Translations under genes and position numbers: made by a program
Assembly: GCF_040054535.1 (NCBI RefSeq)
Contig: NC_090783.1
Coordinates: 6,902,001 to 6,966,000, forward strand
DNA from: Antennarius striatus
Taxonomy: Eukaryota > Chordata > Actinopteri > Lophiiformes > Antennariidae
Direction: 5' to 3'
Length of the DNA stretch: 64,000 nt
The notes under the pieces: model-generated
Told to the model about the DNA's origin: nothing
Database searches by the model: none
The model's input: the letters and a program-made list of their open reading frames with translations, nothing else
Shown here: positions 1 to 21,131 of the stretch, in pieces
Layout of the letters: every line of letters starts with the position of its first letter
Numbering within the stretch: the stretch's first letter is position 1

Positions 1-1600
1 TTAAGTTCTAGACAATCCTGCCTTCGCTATCAGCTAATCTGTACATAGTGTTTGTTAAAAAAGAAACTAAAAAACGAGAAAAAAAGGACCAACATTTGAT
101 GTTATATGATATTTAGGTCATACTTATGAGTGGAAAAAGTTGAAGTTTACACGTCTTCATTCGCTCCAAAGTTGAATGAAACATAAATATAGAGAATTAT
201 ATTAAGTATAACAGTAGTGTTGAAATTGCGGTTGTGTATTAGATACAGTACTTTATATTAAATGTGCATCAGAGTCATATAGAGATGGAAATTATTTAAG
301 AAAAGTATTAAGATGATAATTCAGCTATCTATTTCTATAAAAAAAAGAGTAATGTGTATAATGTTGGCATGTTTGTGTTCAAGCATCAATCATTGAGTTG
401 CCTTCTTAACTGTTCTGCTACTGTGATAAGAAAATTATTAGATGTTTAAAGAGCTTTGATTGCCTGCAGGTTATTGATGTTTCTCTTTATTTTATCTAGT
501 ATGTTGTTGCACTAGTGTGAAAAAAAGATATTTCAGGTGTTATAAGAGTGTTGTTTTTAATGTTCAGCTATTTCTCAGTATTTGACAAAATATGATGCAC
601 TTTTTTTCCTGAACACTCTTTTTGACATGTTGCTCATCAGTGATGTCAGAAACGGCACTGGTTTCTGTCAGCAGGATGTGTGACAGTGCTTTCTGTCAGT
701 GAACTGTTTGCTTGCAGGATTTCATGGATGATTACAGAAGAACAGCATTTACATGAACTCCTAAGACTGAAAAAAGAACGGTTGGCTTCTTTTCTCACAC
801 ACATTCTCTCATATTTCACTGGGAGGTTGAAACAACTTCATGAAGTGCTTTTTAAGGTTTATTGCAAATATGACCTTATGCTCACCCTTGTATGCGTTAA
901 TGTCTTTGTTACAGCTTTGCAGTGTAATCACTGAAGGATTCATGCTCATAGCAACAGTGCATTTGCTTTATTGTACAAAAACGGACCTGCTGACGATTTA
1001 CACAGCCTGTATGCTCTTAAACTACAGATTAGAGGTGCCCATTTCGTCTCCATTCTTTGTTTGTGCAAATAGAAATCATACTGATTTTTTTATTTTGAAT
1101 CCAAAACTGAAGCATCACCTGTAACCCAAGGGGTATCTTCAGCCATGCTTATTTCAGTATCTAATTTTTCAAATCAAATGTTATTCTTCTTCTGTCGCAT
1201 TTCCATCCATGTATTCATGTAATTTAAAAATGTCTGTTTATGTCCATATTTTATGTGTGAATGATTGTATTTTGCTGATTCATCTGAACAGTATGTTACG
1301 CATTACCTCAACACTTAGGTGGACAGTTTGTCTTTGTACATCTTCATTTTTTTGACTGCCATCGACAGGCATGCCGATTTATTCATGAACTTCATCCATG
1401 TTGCTACGACAACAAAATGGATTCTGTTGCTGAGCGTTCCAAAAAAAATGATCAGCGTTCTATGATGACTGCAGAAAATGGAAATGTTTTATTAATCATT
1501 TTCACGCATTTGTTTTCATCAATAAAACTGCTTTAACTTGTATGTACTTGCTATCATCTGAGAATGATTTTTTTTTCTTCAATAAAACAGATGTGCTGGT
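1..1600 (+). other. Putative 3' UTR of a plus-strand gene entering from the left
   Basis: There is no credible coding exon here: the short open frames are AT-rich, start at random and resemble no family I know. The stretch ends with two canonical AATAAA signals (1521-1526 and 1581-1586), each followed by T/GT-rich sequence, as expected at the 3' end of a plus-strand transcript. In human, the gene convergent with SMOX on its 3' side is ADRA1D. A plus-strand gene ending here, facing the 3' end of minus-strand smox, would fit that order. The link to adra1d is inference from synteny only. Confidence 0.4.
1521..1586 (+). terminator. Pair of polyadenylation signals
   Basis: AATAAA occurs at 1521-1526 and again at 1581-1586, with GT/T-rich sequence downstream of each. 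Two closely spaced signals would give alternative 3' ends for the putative left-hand transcript. Confidence 0.4.
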
Positions 1601-1881
1601 CTAAAAACCTGGCAAATAAGACAAAAGCAGTTGACTGATTCCAACTACACAAGTACTGGTATCATACTGACAACAATCACTGGCCAACCCTTTAACTTTC
1701 AGGCTGTTTTTTAGATTTGTGTATTAATTAACTTTCCAGTAACATGAGCTGTGGCAGTGACCCTCCATGCACATTCCTAAGACACACTGATACTGATTCA
1801 CATGAAGCAGTCATTTTTATTTTTATCACTGACAGAGATCCTTTTCTCTTGAATTTATGTATGTATTAATATAAAGTATTT

Positions 1882-2737
1882 CTAGATGTACTCATTCATG
1901 ATCCTATCCTTCCTGGTCACTCCCAGAGAAAACCTCAGTATCTTCATCTCTGCTACTTCCAGCTCTGTCTCCTGTCTTTTCCTCAGTGACACTGTCTCTG
2001 GACCAAACAACATCGCTGGTCTCACCACAGTTTTGTACACCTTTCCTTTCATTTTAGCTGAAACTCTTCTATCACACATCACACCTGACACTTTTCTCCA
2101 CCCGTTCCATCCTGTCTGTACACACTTCTTCACCTCTTTTCCACACTCTCCATTGCTCTGGACTGTTGACCCTAAGTACTTAAAATCCTCCACCTTCTTG
2201 ATCTCTTCTCCCTGTAACCTCACTCTTCCACTTGGGTCCCTCTCATTCACACACATGTACTCTGTCTTACTGCAGCTAACCTTCATTCCTCTCCTTTCCA
2301 GGACAAACCTCCACCTCTCTAGCTTCTTCTCCACCTGTTCCCTGCTCTCACTGCAGATCACAATGTCATCTGCAAACATTATAGTCCATGGAGATTCCTG
2401 TCTAACCTCGTCTGTCAGCCTGTCCATCACCATAGCGAACAAGAAGGGGCTCAGAGCTGATCTCTGATGCAGTCCCACCTCCACCTTGAACTCCTCTGTC
2501 ACACCTACAGCACACCTCACCACTGTCTTACAGTCCTCATACATGTCCTGCACTGCTCTAACATACTTGTCTGCCACTCCAGACTTCTTCATACAATACC
2601 ACAGTTCCTCTCTGGGCACCCTGTCATAAGCTTTCTCGAGATCTACGAAAACACAATGCAGCTCCCTCTGGCCTTCTCTGTACTTCTCTATCAACATCCT
2701 CAAAGCAAATACTGCATCTGTAGTACTCATACCCAAT
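1882..2737 (-). mobile_element. RTE-clade LINE reverse transcriptase fragment (truncated)
   Basis: A 284-codon open frame on the minus strand encodes the C-terminal two thirds of a non-LTR reverse transcriptase. It shows a DLEKAYDRVPRE block, the catalytic FADDIVICSES motif (the polymerase Asp pair), SKTEYMCVNERDPSGRVRLQ and a thumb region ending in SLGVTRKDRI. The arrangement is that of fish RTE/BovB-like elements, which copy themselves by target-primed reverse transcription. The endonuclease domain at the 5' side and the 3' tail are missing. The product is over 90% identical by eye to the copy at 45.5-46.5 kb, so this family was active fairly recently. It is a dead fragment, not a host gene. 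Confidence 0.85.
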
Positions 2738-2934
2738 CTTTTCTATTCAATACCATAAAATGTACAATTAGGAATCAAAACGTTCAACAGTTGTTGAGCT
2801 TTGCCAAGTCTTTTCCTCATCATAAACAAAACATTAATATTTAGCTACAATATGTAAGGTGTTAATAATTAACTATTGGTTAACCAGAAGTGCTCGTCAT
2901 TACTTCCTTATTTATTCCGTGGTTAATGTTTTGT

Positions 2935-3070
2935 CTGTGAAGGTTCTCAGTCATTCAGATTGTGTTAAATCTGCTGAATAAAGTCAACCGGACCGGATGT
3001 TTCGCCTCTCTTCCAAGAGACTTCCTCAGTTCTGAACAGCTGATGGGATGTTCCAGCCATTAAACTTGCA
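2935..3070 (-). mobile_element. Penelope-like element 3'-terminal fragment
   Basis: The segment with 'gtttcgcctctcttccaaga' followed by 'gacttcctcagttctgaaca' matches in order and spacing the end of the larger Penelope-like copy (27370-27490), which reads 'gtttcgtctctcatccaaga' and 'gacttcttctgttcagaggg'. The matching plus-strand text puts this fragment on the minus strand. Only the terminal ~130 bp remains. Confidence 0.6.
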
Positions 3071-4099
3071 AGAGAGTCGAGGTCATAAGCTAAGCTAAAC
3101 CAAGATAAGATAAGATTCACCATCACTTTGGGGGGGGGTGAGAAAAAGAGAAGGGGAGAGAGGGGTGTGAGAAAAAAAATAACTCTTCACTGGCCCAAAA
3201 AAAGAAGCCCTTATTGCTACAAGTATTTGCAGAGACATAACAATCATATGACAGGTACAGCAGAGGGCGAAGGTGTCTACAAGTTATGTCTGAAGTCCCA
3301 TGTTTATATATGTGTGTTCTGTTGGAAGTGCTTGGTCAAGATGACATTGCCAAAAAGGTGCAAGTGCAAGGGAAGGGCAAGAACTTCAAAATCTCCTCAG
3401 GAGAAATTTCTTGTTATCAGCTGCTGACTGATAACATGGGGGGTGTTGTAGTTGCGAGAGGATATATCCAAATTAGGCCACTCTATAGTCCAACCTTGAC
3501 TTTCTCACTCCCTCACACAGAGCAGTGAGTTCACCACAGTCTACCCGATCCATCTCACCTGACAAGGCTGTCAGCCTTTGGATTCCATGATTTGCTGTCG
3601 TCTTCCGATTTTTTTGATACACCAGGGCAACGCTCATTCCGAGGAGCAGAAGCCTTGTTATCATAAATCCAAACAGATCTTCATCGTCCTCCATGGAAAG
3701 AATCGCACGGGCACATGACTCTTCATTCCTCCCAAGAGTCCCTCATGAAGCGAACATTCAGTCAGGACAGATTGGTTCCCCTGGACCAGCGTCCCTTGTC
3801 GAAATGATTTTATCCATTGCATTGGAAGCCGAACTTATCCATGATTGGTCCAGATGGTGTTGAAGAGACTGTGCAGGGAGAGGTTCCCAGACAGGACAAG
3901 AGAAGCAGCGATGAGAGTTGGAAGGGAAGACAAGGCAGAAAACGTCTGTCCTCATTGAAAGCTGGGAGGAAAAAAAAAGAATGGTATAATAATGAAAGTC
4001 ATTGAATCCCAGTCAGAAAGGTTTTACCTATCAGATGTTGACACCCAACCTCTTGGAGATTAGAGTCGTCTGGCAATTGTCCAGTTGATGGTTGAGTCA
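3071..4099. other. Unassigned intergenic sequence
   Basis: It includes a G-rich purine run (3125-3175) and several short open frames on both strands. The minus-strand frame at 3694-3473 begins with an acidic, then hydrophobic stretch (MEDDEDLFGFMITRLLLLG) but matches no family I recognise. I see no splice-supported gene. Given its position between two Penelope-like fragments, it is probably repeat-derived. Confidence 0.3.
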
Positions 4100-4760
4100 T
4101 TTTCTCCCTAAAGTCGTGCTAATGGCCAAGAGAAGGAGGGGAAATGGAACGGTGTCACCATCTCCATTTGGGGCAGGGGTATCTGAAAGAGGGATCTTTA
4201 TAAACCCAACAACACCCTGAGGCAGAGGCTGGTTCACCCTAAGACATAAGGTGTCTGGTGCAGTGAGGACTGCCCAGACAAAGCCTCCACTCCACAAGCT
4301 GATGGACAACACTGGAGATAAAACGCCTTGGGGCAGGACTCAGTGGTCCATCTGCACCTGAAAGACAAGGACCATTTGTTTCATGATAATAATCTTGTTA
4401 AAGAAAGACGGATGGTTTGAGAGAGGGGTTAAAGAAGTCATGTTTGGAGCAGCCATCCCTCAATAGAGGAGGAGGTCTTTACTATCAGTTGTTCCCCAGG
4501 AAGCTCAAATGTATTTGTATGACTGAGGGGAGGAACTCATATTAACAACTGTTGGTTGACTCATCCAGGAGGTGGGAACCTACAGCCCATAGGTGACACC
4601 GATGTGACTGGGTTTCATTGACTCTCAATAGGATGTGACCCCCTCTGGGTTAAATACCTGGAACTGCCCATCAGCATTCACATCTGAAAATGCCTCTTAA
4701 AAAGAGGCAACATGTCAGTGACGTCCAGCTGACTTCATTCAGCAGAGATCTTTTGTCTCA
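4100..4760 (+). mobile_element. Decayed Penelope-like element: endonuclease end
   Basis: Read on the plus strand with frame changes, 4196-4250 gives YKPNNTLRQRLVHPKT, close to YFKPGNTLRQRLVHPKDP of the copy at 27.4-29.3 kb. Further on, a frame gives DSVVHLHLKDKDH and then ERGVKEVMFGAAIP, which correspond to the part around and after the GIY-YIG endonuclease domain (DSAVFLHLKEEGHSFQD... WFERGVKG). Stops and indels break the frame. The section with the GIY-YIG core is partly deleted between RLVHPK and the PLHKLMD-like stretch. Confidence 0.7.
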
Positions 4761-7250
4761 GTGGTTGTTGTTCGAGTCCCAAAGAAGTGCTTATACATCA
4801 GAGTCCTGCTTCCTTATACTGTATAAGTGTTCAGTCTCAGCAAAGAGAAGAGGACGATAATTGAGGGCACGTTGCAGAAATAATAAGCGCACTGACTCAA
4901 AATAACAGGCAGGCAAAGTGATGCAAATTGACGGTTTGTTCTTTTACATTTACATTTACATACATGTTGTCCTGTTTTACTGGTAACCATAGGAACCAAG
5001 TTCCTCTATATTTACACGCCACTGCTTGAACTTAAATAGAAAGTATGATACAACATTATTATACGTTGTATATATATTATATACAACAATCCTGCCCTTT
5101 ATGAAACTGTGTAGAATGATGCATCAGTTAAAAATTATTATAACAAAAAGTAAAGCTAAATCTGCCACAGCTCATGCTGTGAAGAAAAATCTTTCTATTC
5201 AACACTTTTTTTCAAGGATTTTTTATTTGGGGAAAGAAAAAGTGCAATTAAGTTATTCATAAAATTCTTTTCTATTTGCTTTGCTATAAATTGGTTAGCT
5301 TGATAAGTAGCTAGTTATAAAGTATCACTTGTAAATGACATCCTGGAATTTTTTGTATCCCTAACACCTTTTCAGTTAAGCCGGTGTTTGTCTCTGGATT
5401 TGTTAGCAGGATCACTAAAACAAATGTGGCTGAATTTTCATGACTTTTACTGGAGTGGTAGAGTACGGCCCAAGGGGCAACAAACATTATATTTTGCTGG
5501 TGATACAGTTTAAAAATATGTTTTGGCTGAGCTCAACAGTCTCTGAGTGCTTCCTTGTTAGCGACAGTAATTTGAGTGCAATTGAAAAATCGTTATCTTT
5601 ATGAATAGAGGGACCACCGCCAATGAACAAACACACAAAAAGACACAGTCTAAGTGCTTCCATAATGATGTGTCTGTTTCAGTGAGACAATTAAAGAACA
5701 GACGTGTATCTTCCTCGTGATAACTACAGTTAAATGGTTTAATGAAGCCTCTGGTGTTGCCCTGTTGAACTGGGCCTCGTGCCAGAACCTTGTTTGTCTC
5801 CTGTCTAAAGAATGAAGCAGGGGGGGAGGGCAGTAATCACTATCTTTATATTAACAATGACTCCAATGTTAGGTGCAATTTGAGAAAGGCTTGCGGAAAG
5901 TTGGAAAGTCTGTGATCAGTTTACTGTTTTGCTTCATATGCCTTGCGAGTAGTGTTATGGGGCTACTATATATGATTTTTATGATTTGCGGATCAGCACT
6001 CAACGGATTTCTGATCACACCGCTACAATCACCAGTTCACCTATACTACATGTTTTTTGATAGTCGGGGGAAATCGGAGCACCTGTTGTGATGCAGACTG
6101 AAATGGAGGCAAATATGCCAATGTCACACAGAAAGGCCCTAGACCAGGATTTGAACAGACAAACTCATTGCTTTAAAGGAACTGATGCAGTTCCAATCAC
6201 ATGTTGGAAGGGCTGTCAAAAATAGCCGTTATACAATTATCTTGACTTTGTCTGTTTTGGAACTGAAAGACACAGCAGTCAGAGAAGAGTGCATGAACTG
6301 ATGAACTATCACATGTTGTGTCCTCCGTCTACAGACTCATTCATAAAAGCGATTCCAACAGACTTGTGGTGGTGATTGTGTGGTGTGTGGGAAAGCAGTG
6401 ACACTTTAATCATTGTAATAACATTGAAAAGTTTGTCATGTGAGAGGAGAAAATGAACTGATCCTTCTTTGGACTCCACAGAAAAATACACAAATCATCT
6501 TGATATCAGGCACTAGTAAACATACTTGAAGTTAATTCCTTTGTATTCTACCGCCATGTTAAACTTTCCCAGTGCCTTTTAGCCTCTGCCATGTTTGTCG
6601 CTGAGGAAGAGGATTAATTCTGTTGTCCAACAGAAGTGAGGACAGGGTTGAGGTCTGTTCAAACACCATCTGTCACATTGGCAGAGCATTATGGCCGTGG
6701 AGCCTTTTTTGTTTCTTGCATTAACTCTTTGCAGGCTCAAGATGATGTAAACGGATACCAAAATGGTGATAGTATGGAAATAGTTCCTGTCTGCGTTTGC
6801 AATTTCCTCGAAAACATTCACATAGAGATGACAAGGTGTGTGATGGTGACGACCAATCAGTTAAATTAAGAGGACAAAGCTGATCAGATAATCTGAGAAA
6901 ACACTAGTTTTGTTGAACATAATTTGTATTAATTTTTTTTTGTAAAGAAAATGATGTTACATACAGAAGGCACTTACAAAAACATGTTACAGACGATGTT
7001 ATCACAAACATTCTTTTACTGATTAAAAGAAACACCATGATAGAAAGGCCAGCACCATTGGCAACTTCTGAACAGTACATCTCAAATAAAATCTAGCATG
7101 ATTTGAATCTACCGTACAATAGAAACAATATGACTCATTTCAGATTAATGCCCAAGCTTTGCTTTTAAAATATAACTTAATCATCAAGACAAAACTCTAA
7201 AACTTAACAGTTTTTCGTTTCATTTTCACTAGTAAGAGGTTTGCTTTATT
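4761..7250. other. Spacer and smox 3' UTR
   Basis: No conserved coding exon is visible. The right part must contain the 3' UTR of minus-strand smox. An AATAAA lies immediately after the smox stop codon (7250-7245 on the minus strand), but that is probably too close to the stop to be the only signal. I could not place the real cleavage site. Short frames such as 5873-6091 (+) are hydrophobic but unsupported. Confidence 0.4.
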
Positions 7251-15969
<8,719 letters not shown>

Positions 15970-18842
15970 CTAAGGACAAATGAGATAAAAAAAAAGCACC
16001 AATAAGCATAGGGCGTGATTATAAATTCATCTCAAGAGTCAACAGATAATTCAATCATCTAAAGAAAAGATGTTTACATATTTTTGAATCACGCAAAACA
16101 GGCAGCAGCAAACTCAATTTCTGCATGCAGTGTAAAAACATCATAAACATGAATAAATAGATTCAATGAAGGAGGTTATTTGAAGGGCCATGACAGTCAC
16201 ATTTTAAAAAATAACATCCAGAATACATGCATTTCTGATGAGACAATTTGGTGTGTTGTACAAACAAGTTTTCACTTTGGCCTCCATGAAGCTCTTCTTG
16301 TTTCTAATTAAGTACTGATTAAACAGATCTCTTTTACAGCTGATAACTTATCAGCATTAACCCTACCATAAAGCTGCACGTTCATTTACATTGCAGCATA
16401 TAATATTTGGTGAGTCTTTTTCTTACATGCTGTGTATTCTGTTATAAGACACTGTTTATTGAGCACAGAGTCCTGAAATAACCTGCAGAATAGATTACAG
16501 TCAAAAAGTTTTAGTAAAGTGTCTTCATTTATGCTGAAATTGCACAGAGAAACAATTCAGGGTAAAGAATAACAACAACATCAGTGATCTTGTTATTCCA
16601 GGACACAATTCTGCTCGCTGTCAATGTATGGACAGCTGTGTGTGTGTGAGAATGGCACAGCGGGAGTCTATTCAGAAGACATTCCTGCTAACAGTAAGCA
16701 GCAGTTTTCCATGGAACATGTTCCTATGATTAAGTAACTTCTAGTTCATATTATCTTATCAGTAACATTTTACATCAGACAGTTCTTATCGCTGTAGATA
16801 CTAATGCAGTACATCCATACATTCTCTGTAACTGCCTGCACTCTCCAGGGTCACGGGGAGACTAATGGAGAGAACTTGGAGAGGTGGATCACTTAGATTT
16901 GGATCCTTCTCGCTGTGAGGCACCAGCGCTAACCACTTTGTCATGACGGTGAAGATTAAAATGAAGAGCTGACAAGGAGAATCAGAGAGGAAGCAGTCAG
17001 CCAGCTCTGCAAGAAAAGTGTCAAAGTAAGGTGAAAACAAAAAAAGAGGAACTGTGTCGGGATCATTATTGCTGTTTCAAAGTCTACCAGAGTCTTGGTT
17101 GAGTGACGACCTCCCACCCAGAGGTAGATTAAACCTGCTAATCTTGATACACAACATCTGATCTGACGTAGCAACCCTTACCCTGAAGGAGGTACAGATT
17201 TTCTGTGCAGGTATTTCTATTAGAAGCAGTACTGTAACGTGAAAATGTCTGTGCATCTGGAAAATATTTTTCTTTACTCTTTACACTGGAGTTGGATATT
17301 TTCATGTTTCTGAGAGTATTGAGAATAATTTACCCATTTTAACAGAATCGTGGGAGACTCCCAAGACTTCCCAACACATCGGTGCCAAACCAGAGAATTA
17401 GACTGAATTATGTCTTTGTACGGAGCAAATAAAGCCAAGTTTCAGTTCTTTTACATGGATACTTTCAATTACATCTTTGCACACAGGAAAACAAAGTTGA
17501 TCAGTTTGATTCCCGGAATTTGACCTAAAATGTTGATCATCAATAGACTCATTCTTGGCTTCAAAGACTAAAGGTTGATATTATGGTGTTGTTTAAATGT
17601 TTTGGTTTTTTGTTACGTCTTTATTACCTTGCTTACAGTTTCACCCAATCAAATTCCAACAAAAGGCCTTATAATGTCATGGTTTGGTGGCCGTTCATTG
17701 AGTCTAAGGGTTTTAGGTAAGGCTGGCATGTTTGTGTCCTATGTTGATATATTACTTAGGAATCAACCCCCCCCCCCCAGCAGCACGTGACACTCACAGC
17801 CCCCACTCACCAAAGAGGTGGTTGAAGCGCACAAACATTAAGCACTCACACACACTCACACACAGACAAAAATAGAGGCACACAAACACACACTGGTAGC
17901 TTTATCCAAACACAAAGCACGTTTTCATTCCCATGCTTTTATTTCAAATGAAGCTAGAGTTTATATAATGACTGTAGCTTAAATGGATCAAATTTTATTT
18001 GATTTCTGGACAAGTCATTTCCAGATGCCACCACTTTTGCCTCTCGACCACCCCACGGGGGCCCAACCCCCACCTCGGGAACCCCTTCTCTCCATTATAT
18101 TTTCCACCAGTTTCAACTGAAGGTCACAAGAGGACAAAGCTATAGATGAACATAAAAAGCGCTGTGTACTCAGAAGAATGATGCAAAAAAAACATTTGAT
18201 GTTTTTTTGCAGTAAAATGTTGTATTTCTGTTTTTACATCTGTTCATTTTTTATGCTGCAGTTGGAATGAAGCAATACAACAGATCAAACGCAAGGGACA
18301 CAGAATCTTAATAATTAATGTTGATATAATCTGCTGCATGAAAATGACATTATGTGTTATATTTTACATATGTTAAAATAGTTTATAATAATGATGTGTA
18401 CATGAGAAGCACACAACACGCACATACAATATATGTGCCACATAATTGCACAGATGTAACAGGCTGCAAATAATAATTGTAACATTGCGCAAAGAGCCAA
18501 GTCACCAAGACAATATCATTTAACTCAGATAAGCCTCACACCATCTTGAGAAATGCCCCTATTTTTTTTAATGGAATAATGACAAATAAGTATTATTTAA
18601 TAAAACATTTGATCTGATCTGCATCATCAGAGCAGCTAAATATTGGTGGCATTGTCTTGTCCCACCCCTTCTCTGATTTGCCCTGGTACAATTTGCCCTA
18701 TTCCAAATTTGTATTTTATTTTCCGACATCCAAATTATATAATCAGTGTGGATCCAATCAGACACAGCGGTGTAACATTATGAACTGACAAGCCTGTGTA
18801 TTTTTATTCCCACTGATCTATTTTCATGCTGATGAATACAGT
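15970..18842 (-). other. smox intron 1, proximal part
   Basis: Mostly unique-looking AT-rich sequence. It holds a diverged antisense SINE piece at 16805-16950, a C-run at 17768-17779, and a CA-rich patch at 17850-17895. No conserved exon is visible. Confidence 0.5.
16805..16950 (-). repeat. Old SINE family S fragment
   Basis: It contains 'cagggtcacggggag', 'tggagagaacttggagag' and 'gtgaggcaccagcgctaacc', which follow the order of the minus-strand copy at 18843-19199, with much of the middle missing. Confidence 0.5.
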
Positions 18843-19199
18843 CAGTCAGTGAGTCATCTTCAGATTACCACCGCTGTATCCGCCGCAGCGGGTCACGGGG
18901 AGCCAGAGCCTATCTCAGCTGGCATAGGGCGTGAGGCGGGGGACGACGCCAGCGCACCGCGGAGCCACACACAAAGATATACAACCATGCACACACACAC
19001 TCATTCCTACGGCCAATTTGGAACGGCCAATCAACCTGAAGCGCATGCTTTTGGAGGTGGGAGGAAGCCGGAGAACCCGGAGAGAACCCACGTGGACACG
19101 GGGAGAGAGAGCATGCGAACTCCGCACAGAGCGGAACTCGAACCCGGGTCCGCCGTGTTGTGAGGCAGCAGCGCTAACCACTGCGCCACCGTGCCGCCC
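18843..19199 (-). repeat. SINE family S, full copy with 15-bp target duplication
   Basis: A complete minus-strand copy flanked by the exact duplication GCTGATGAATACAGT at 18828-18842 and 19200-19214. On the minus strand it starts 'cgggcggcacggtggcgcag' (A-box-like) with B-box-like 'gggttcgagttcc' and ends in the 'taggctctggctccccgtga' tail. Long variable duplications mark LINE-mediated retroposition. Confidence 0.9.
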
Positions 19200-19419
19200 G
19201 CTGATGAATACAGTAAATTCTAAAAAGAATTGGATTCATATTTTCTTGGAACAAGTCAGCTCACATCATTAAAATCTATTAACAATTTTTGTAATGGTAT
19301 AACTCCCTATTGTAAAGTTACAAATTCATTTTTGATATAATCTACTGCATGAATGCTCTAATGTTGGGCTTGACAAACAAAATCAAACTAATTTCACTCC
19401 AAAACTGCTTAATTAAAAT

Positions 19420-20518
19420 TAGTGCTGTCAGGCGATTAAAAAAAATTAATACAACTAATTACAGGATTTATAATTAATTAATCTAATTAATCACATTTTA
19501 ATCTCATACCTGCTAAAGGCTCCCAAATAAAGAATGTGAAATCTAGGACATTACAAAATTGTAGTGCATGACTAATCAATAGAATGCACCAAGAAGAGAA
19601 GATTTGAAATCCACATTTTTGTTGGTTAAGTGTGCTTTATAAATGAAATTCAAAAGGAAACAGGTCAAGCACATCAGCAAACCAATTAGGCCTGGTGCAT
19701 TTCTCAAAAATGCAATACGAATACAGTTAAATAAAATTCAGAAATAAAATAAGGCTGAGTCTCAAATAGGCACATAAGCAGACTCTCAATCAAAATGAAT
19801 ACTAAAGCTGACTCAATACAGCAATTCAAAATTAATAGTATAACATGCCTCTAAATAAGGCAACTAAATAGCAAGATGCCAACAGGCTTTTTCCTTTAAA
19901 AGGGTAAGCTAACGTTCAACTCTGTGTCCTTGACATGTTTTGCATTTAAATGATACGTTAGGCTGGAGCTGCTTCGGTGATATGAAAATTCTCTTTTAGA
20001 AAAAGTACAAATAATAATAATAATAATAATAATAACAATAATAATAATAATAATAATGGATTCGATTTATATAGCGCTTTTCTGGACACTCAAAGACGCT
20101 TTACATCGGATCCATTATTCATTCACTCCTCATTCATACTTGGTGATGGTAAGCTACGTGTGTAGCCACAGCTGCCCTGGGGCAGACTGACGGAGGCGTC
20201 TACAGCGCAGAATCACTACATTTTTTTTGAATCACTACATCTTTGTTCTTTTTGTAAATAAACTTTCCGCCCAAAGGTCCGAGTGGGCTTGCCTCGCTCT
20301 CCTGTGTCGCGTCCATCTCTGTTGTCAGTCACTCTGCTTTTGAGTAGTGGCGCAGGGACGAAGTGACGTCCACTGCAGCCTACGGGTCCCTCAATGGGCC
20401 AAATTTAAAATGCTTGCGCATTGACTTGTCACTTGCGATTAATTGCGTTAATTTTTATAGCGCGTTAATTTGCAGCGTAATTAATTAATCTAATTAACGC
20501 CTTCAAGTGACAGCCCTA
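19420..20518. mobile_element. hAT-type non-autonomous DNA transposon, 1099 bp
   Basis: The ends TAGTGCTGTCA and (reverse complement) TAGGGCTGTCA form short terminal inverted repeats, and the 8-bp sequence ATTAAAAT flanks both sides exactly (19412-19419 and 20519-20526). An 8-bp duplication is diagnostic of hAT. The subterminal regions are rich in TTAAT motifs in inverted orientation. The interior includes an (AAT)n tract (20009-20057) and a block 'gatttatatagcgcttttct' that is common in fish genomes. No transposase is present. Confidence 0.85.
20009..20057. repeat. (AAT)n microsatellite
   Basis: Trinucleotide run with a single interrupting 'aac', inside the hAT element. Confidence 0.9.
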
Positions 20519-20526
20519 ATTAAAAT

Positions 20527-21098
20527 GTAAATTTTTAAATGAAAGCTTAGTGTTCTCTGTAAAAAGCTTTTGATCACTTTGCACACCGGTGTGTCTGACA
20601 GCACTTGTATCCATCCCTGGTCATTCCACACATACCACTGATCCATTCTTTACACTTGCACTATGGATTGTGTGAGCTGGCCTTTAGTATGTACTGTAGA
20701 GGGCAGAGGTTACGTGGCGTGATGTGGGACGGGGAGGGGGCAACCACTGACCTAGAATAGCAATCTACAACTCATCAGCTGGTGGGCTTTACAAGAGAAG
20801 GACCATCCCTGCACAGGATATTCCTGAATAAGCAGGTCTGAGCTCCTGTCTCTCTTCTTTACTGCCTTCCTTTCTTCTTTAATAATGGGCATCACTCTTT
20901 CCAGCAGTGTCCTGACTCCCATCTGTATTTCCTGTATCAGTCCCATGTGACTAATATTCTACTGGCAAACATTTCTCCATCCCTTGATATATAAATTGCA
21001 GTGGAGGATGGGGGTTCATGTTAAGGACTCAGACATTCCACAGTTTTTTCCCAGCTCTTCTTTTTTCCTTCTACCAGGATGATGTAGTCCACACACAA

Positions 21099-21131
<33 letters not shown>

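Noticed and set aside
1886..2844. Plus-strand open frames of 193 and 125 codons
   Set aside because: They are antisense shadows of the minus-strand RTE reverse transcriptase. The same holds for 45653-46586 on the minus strand.
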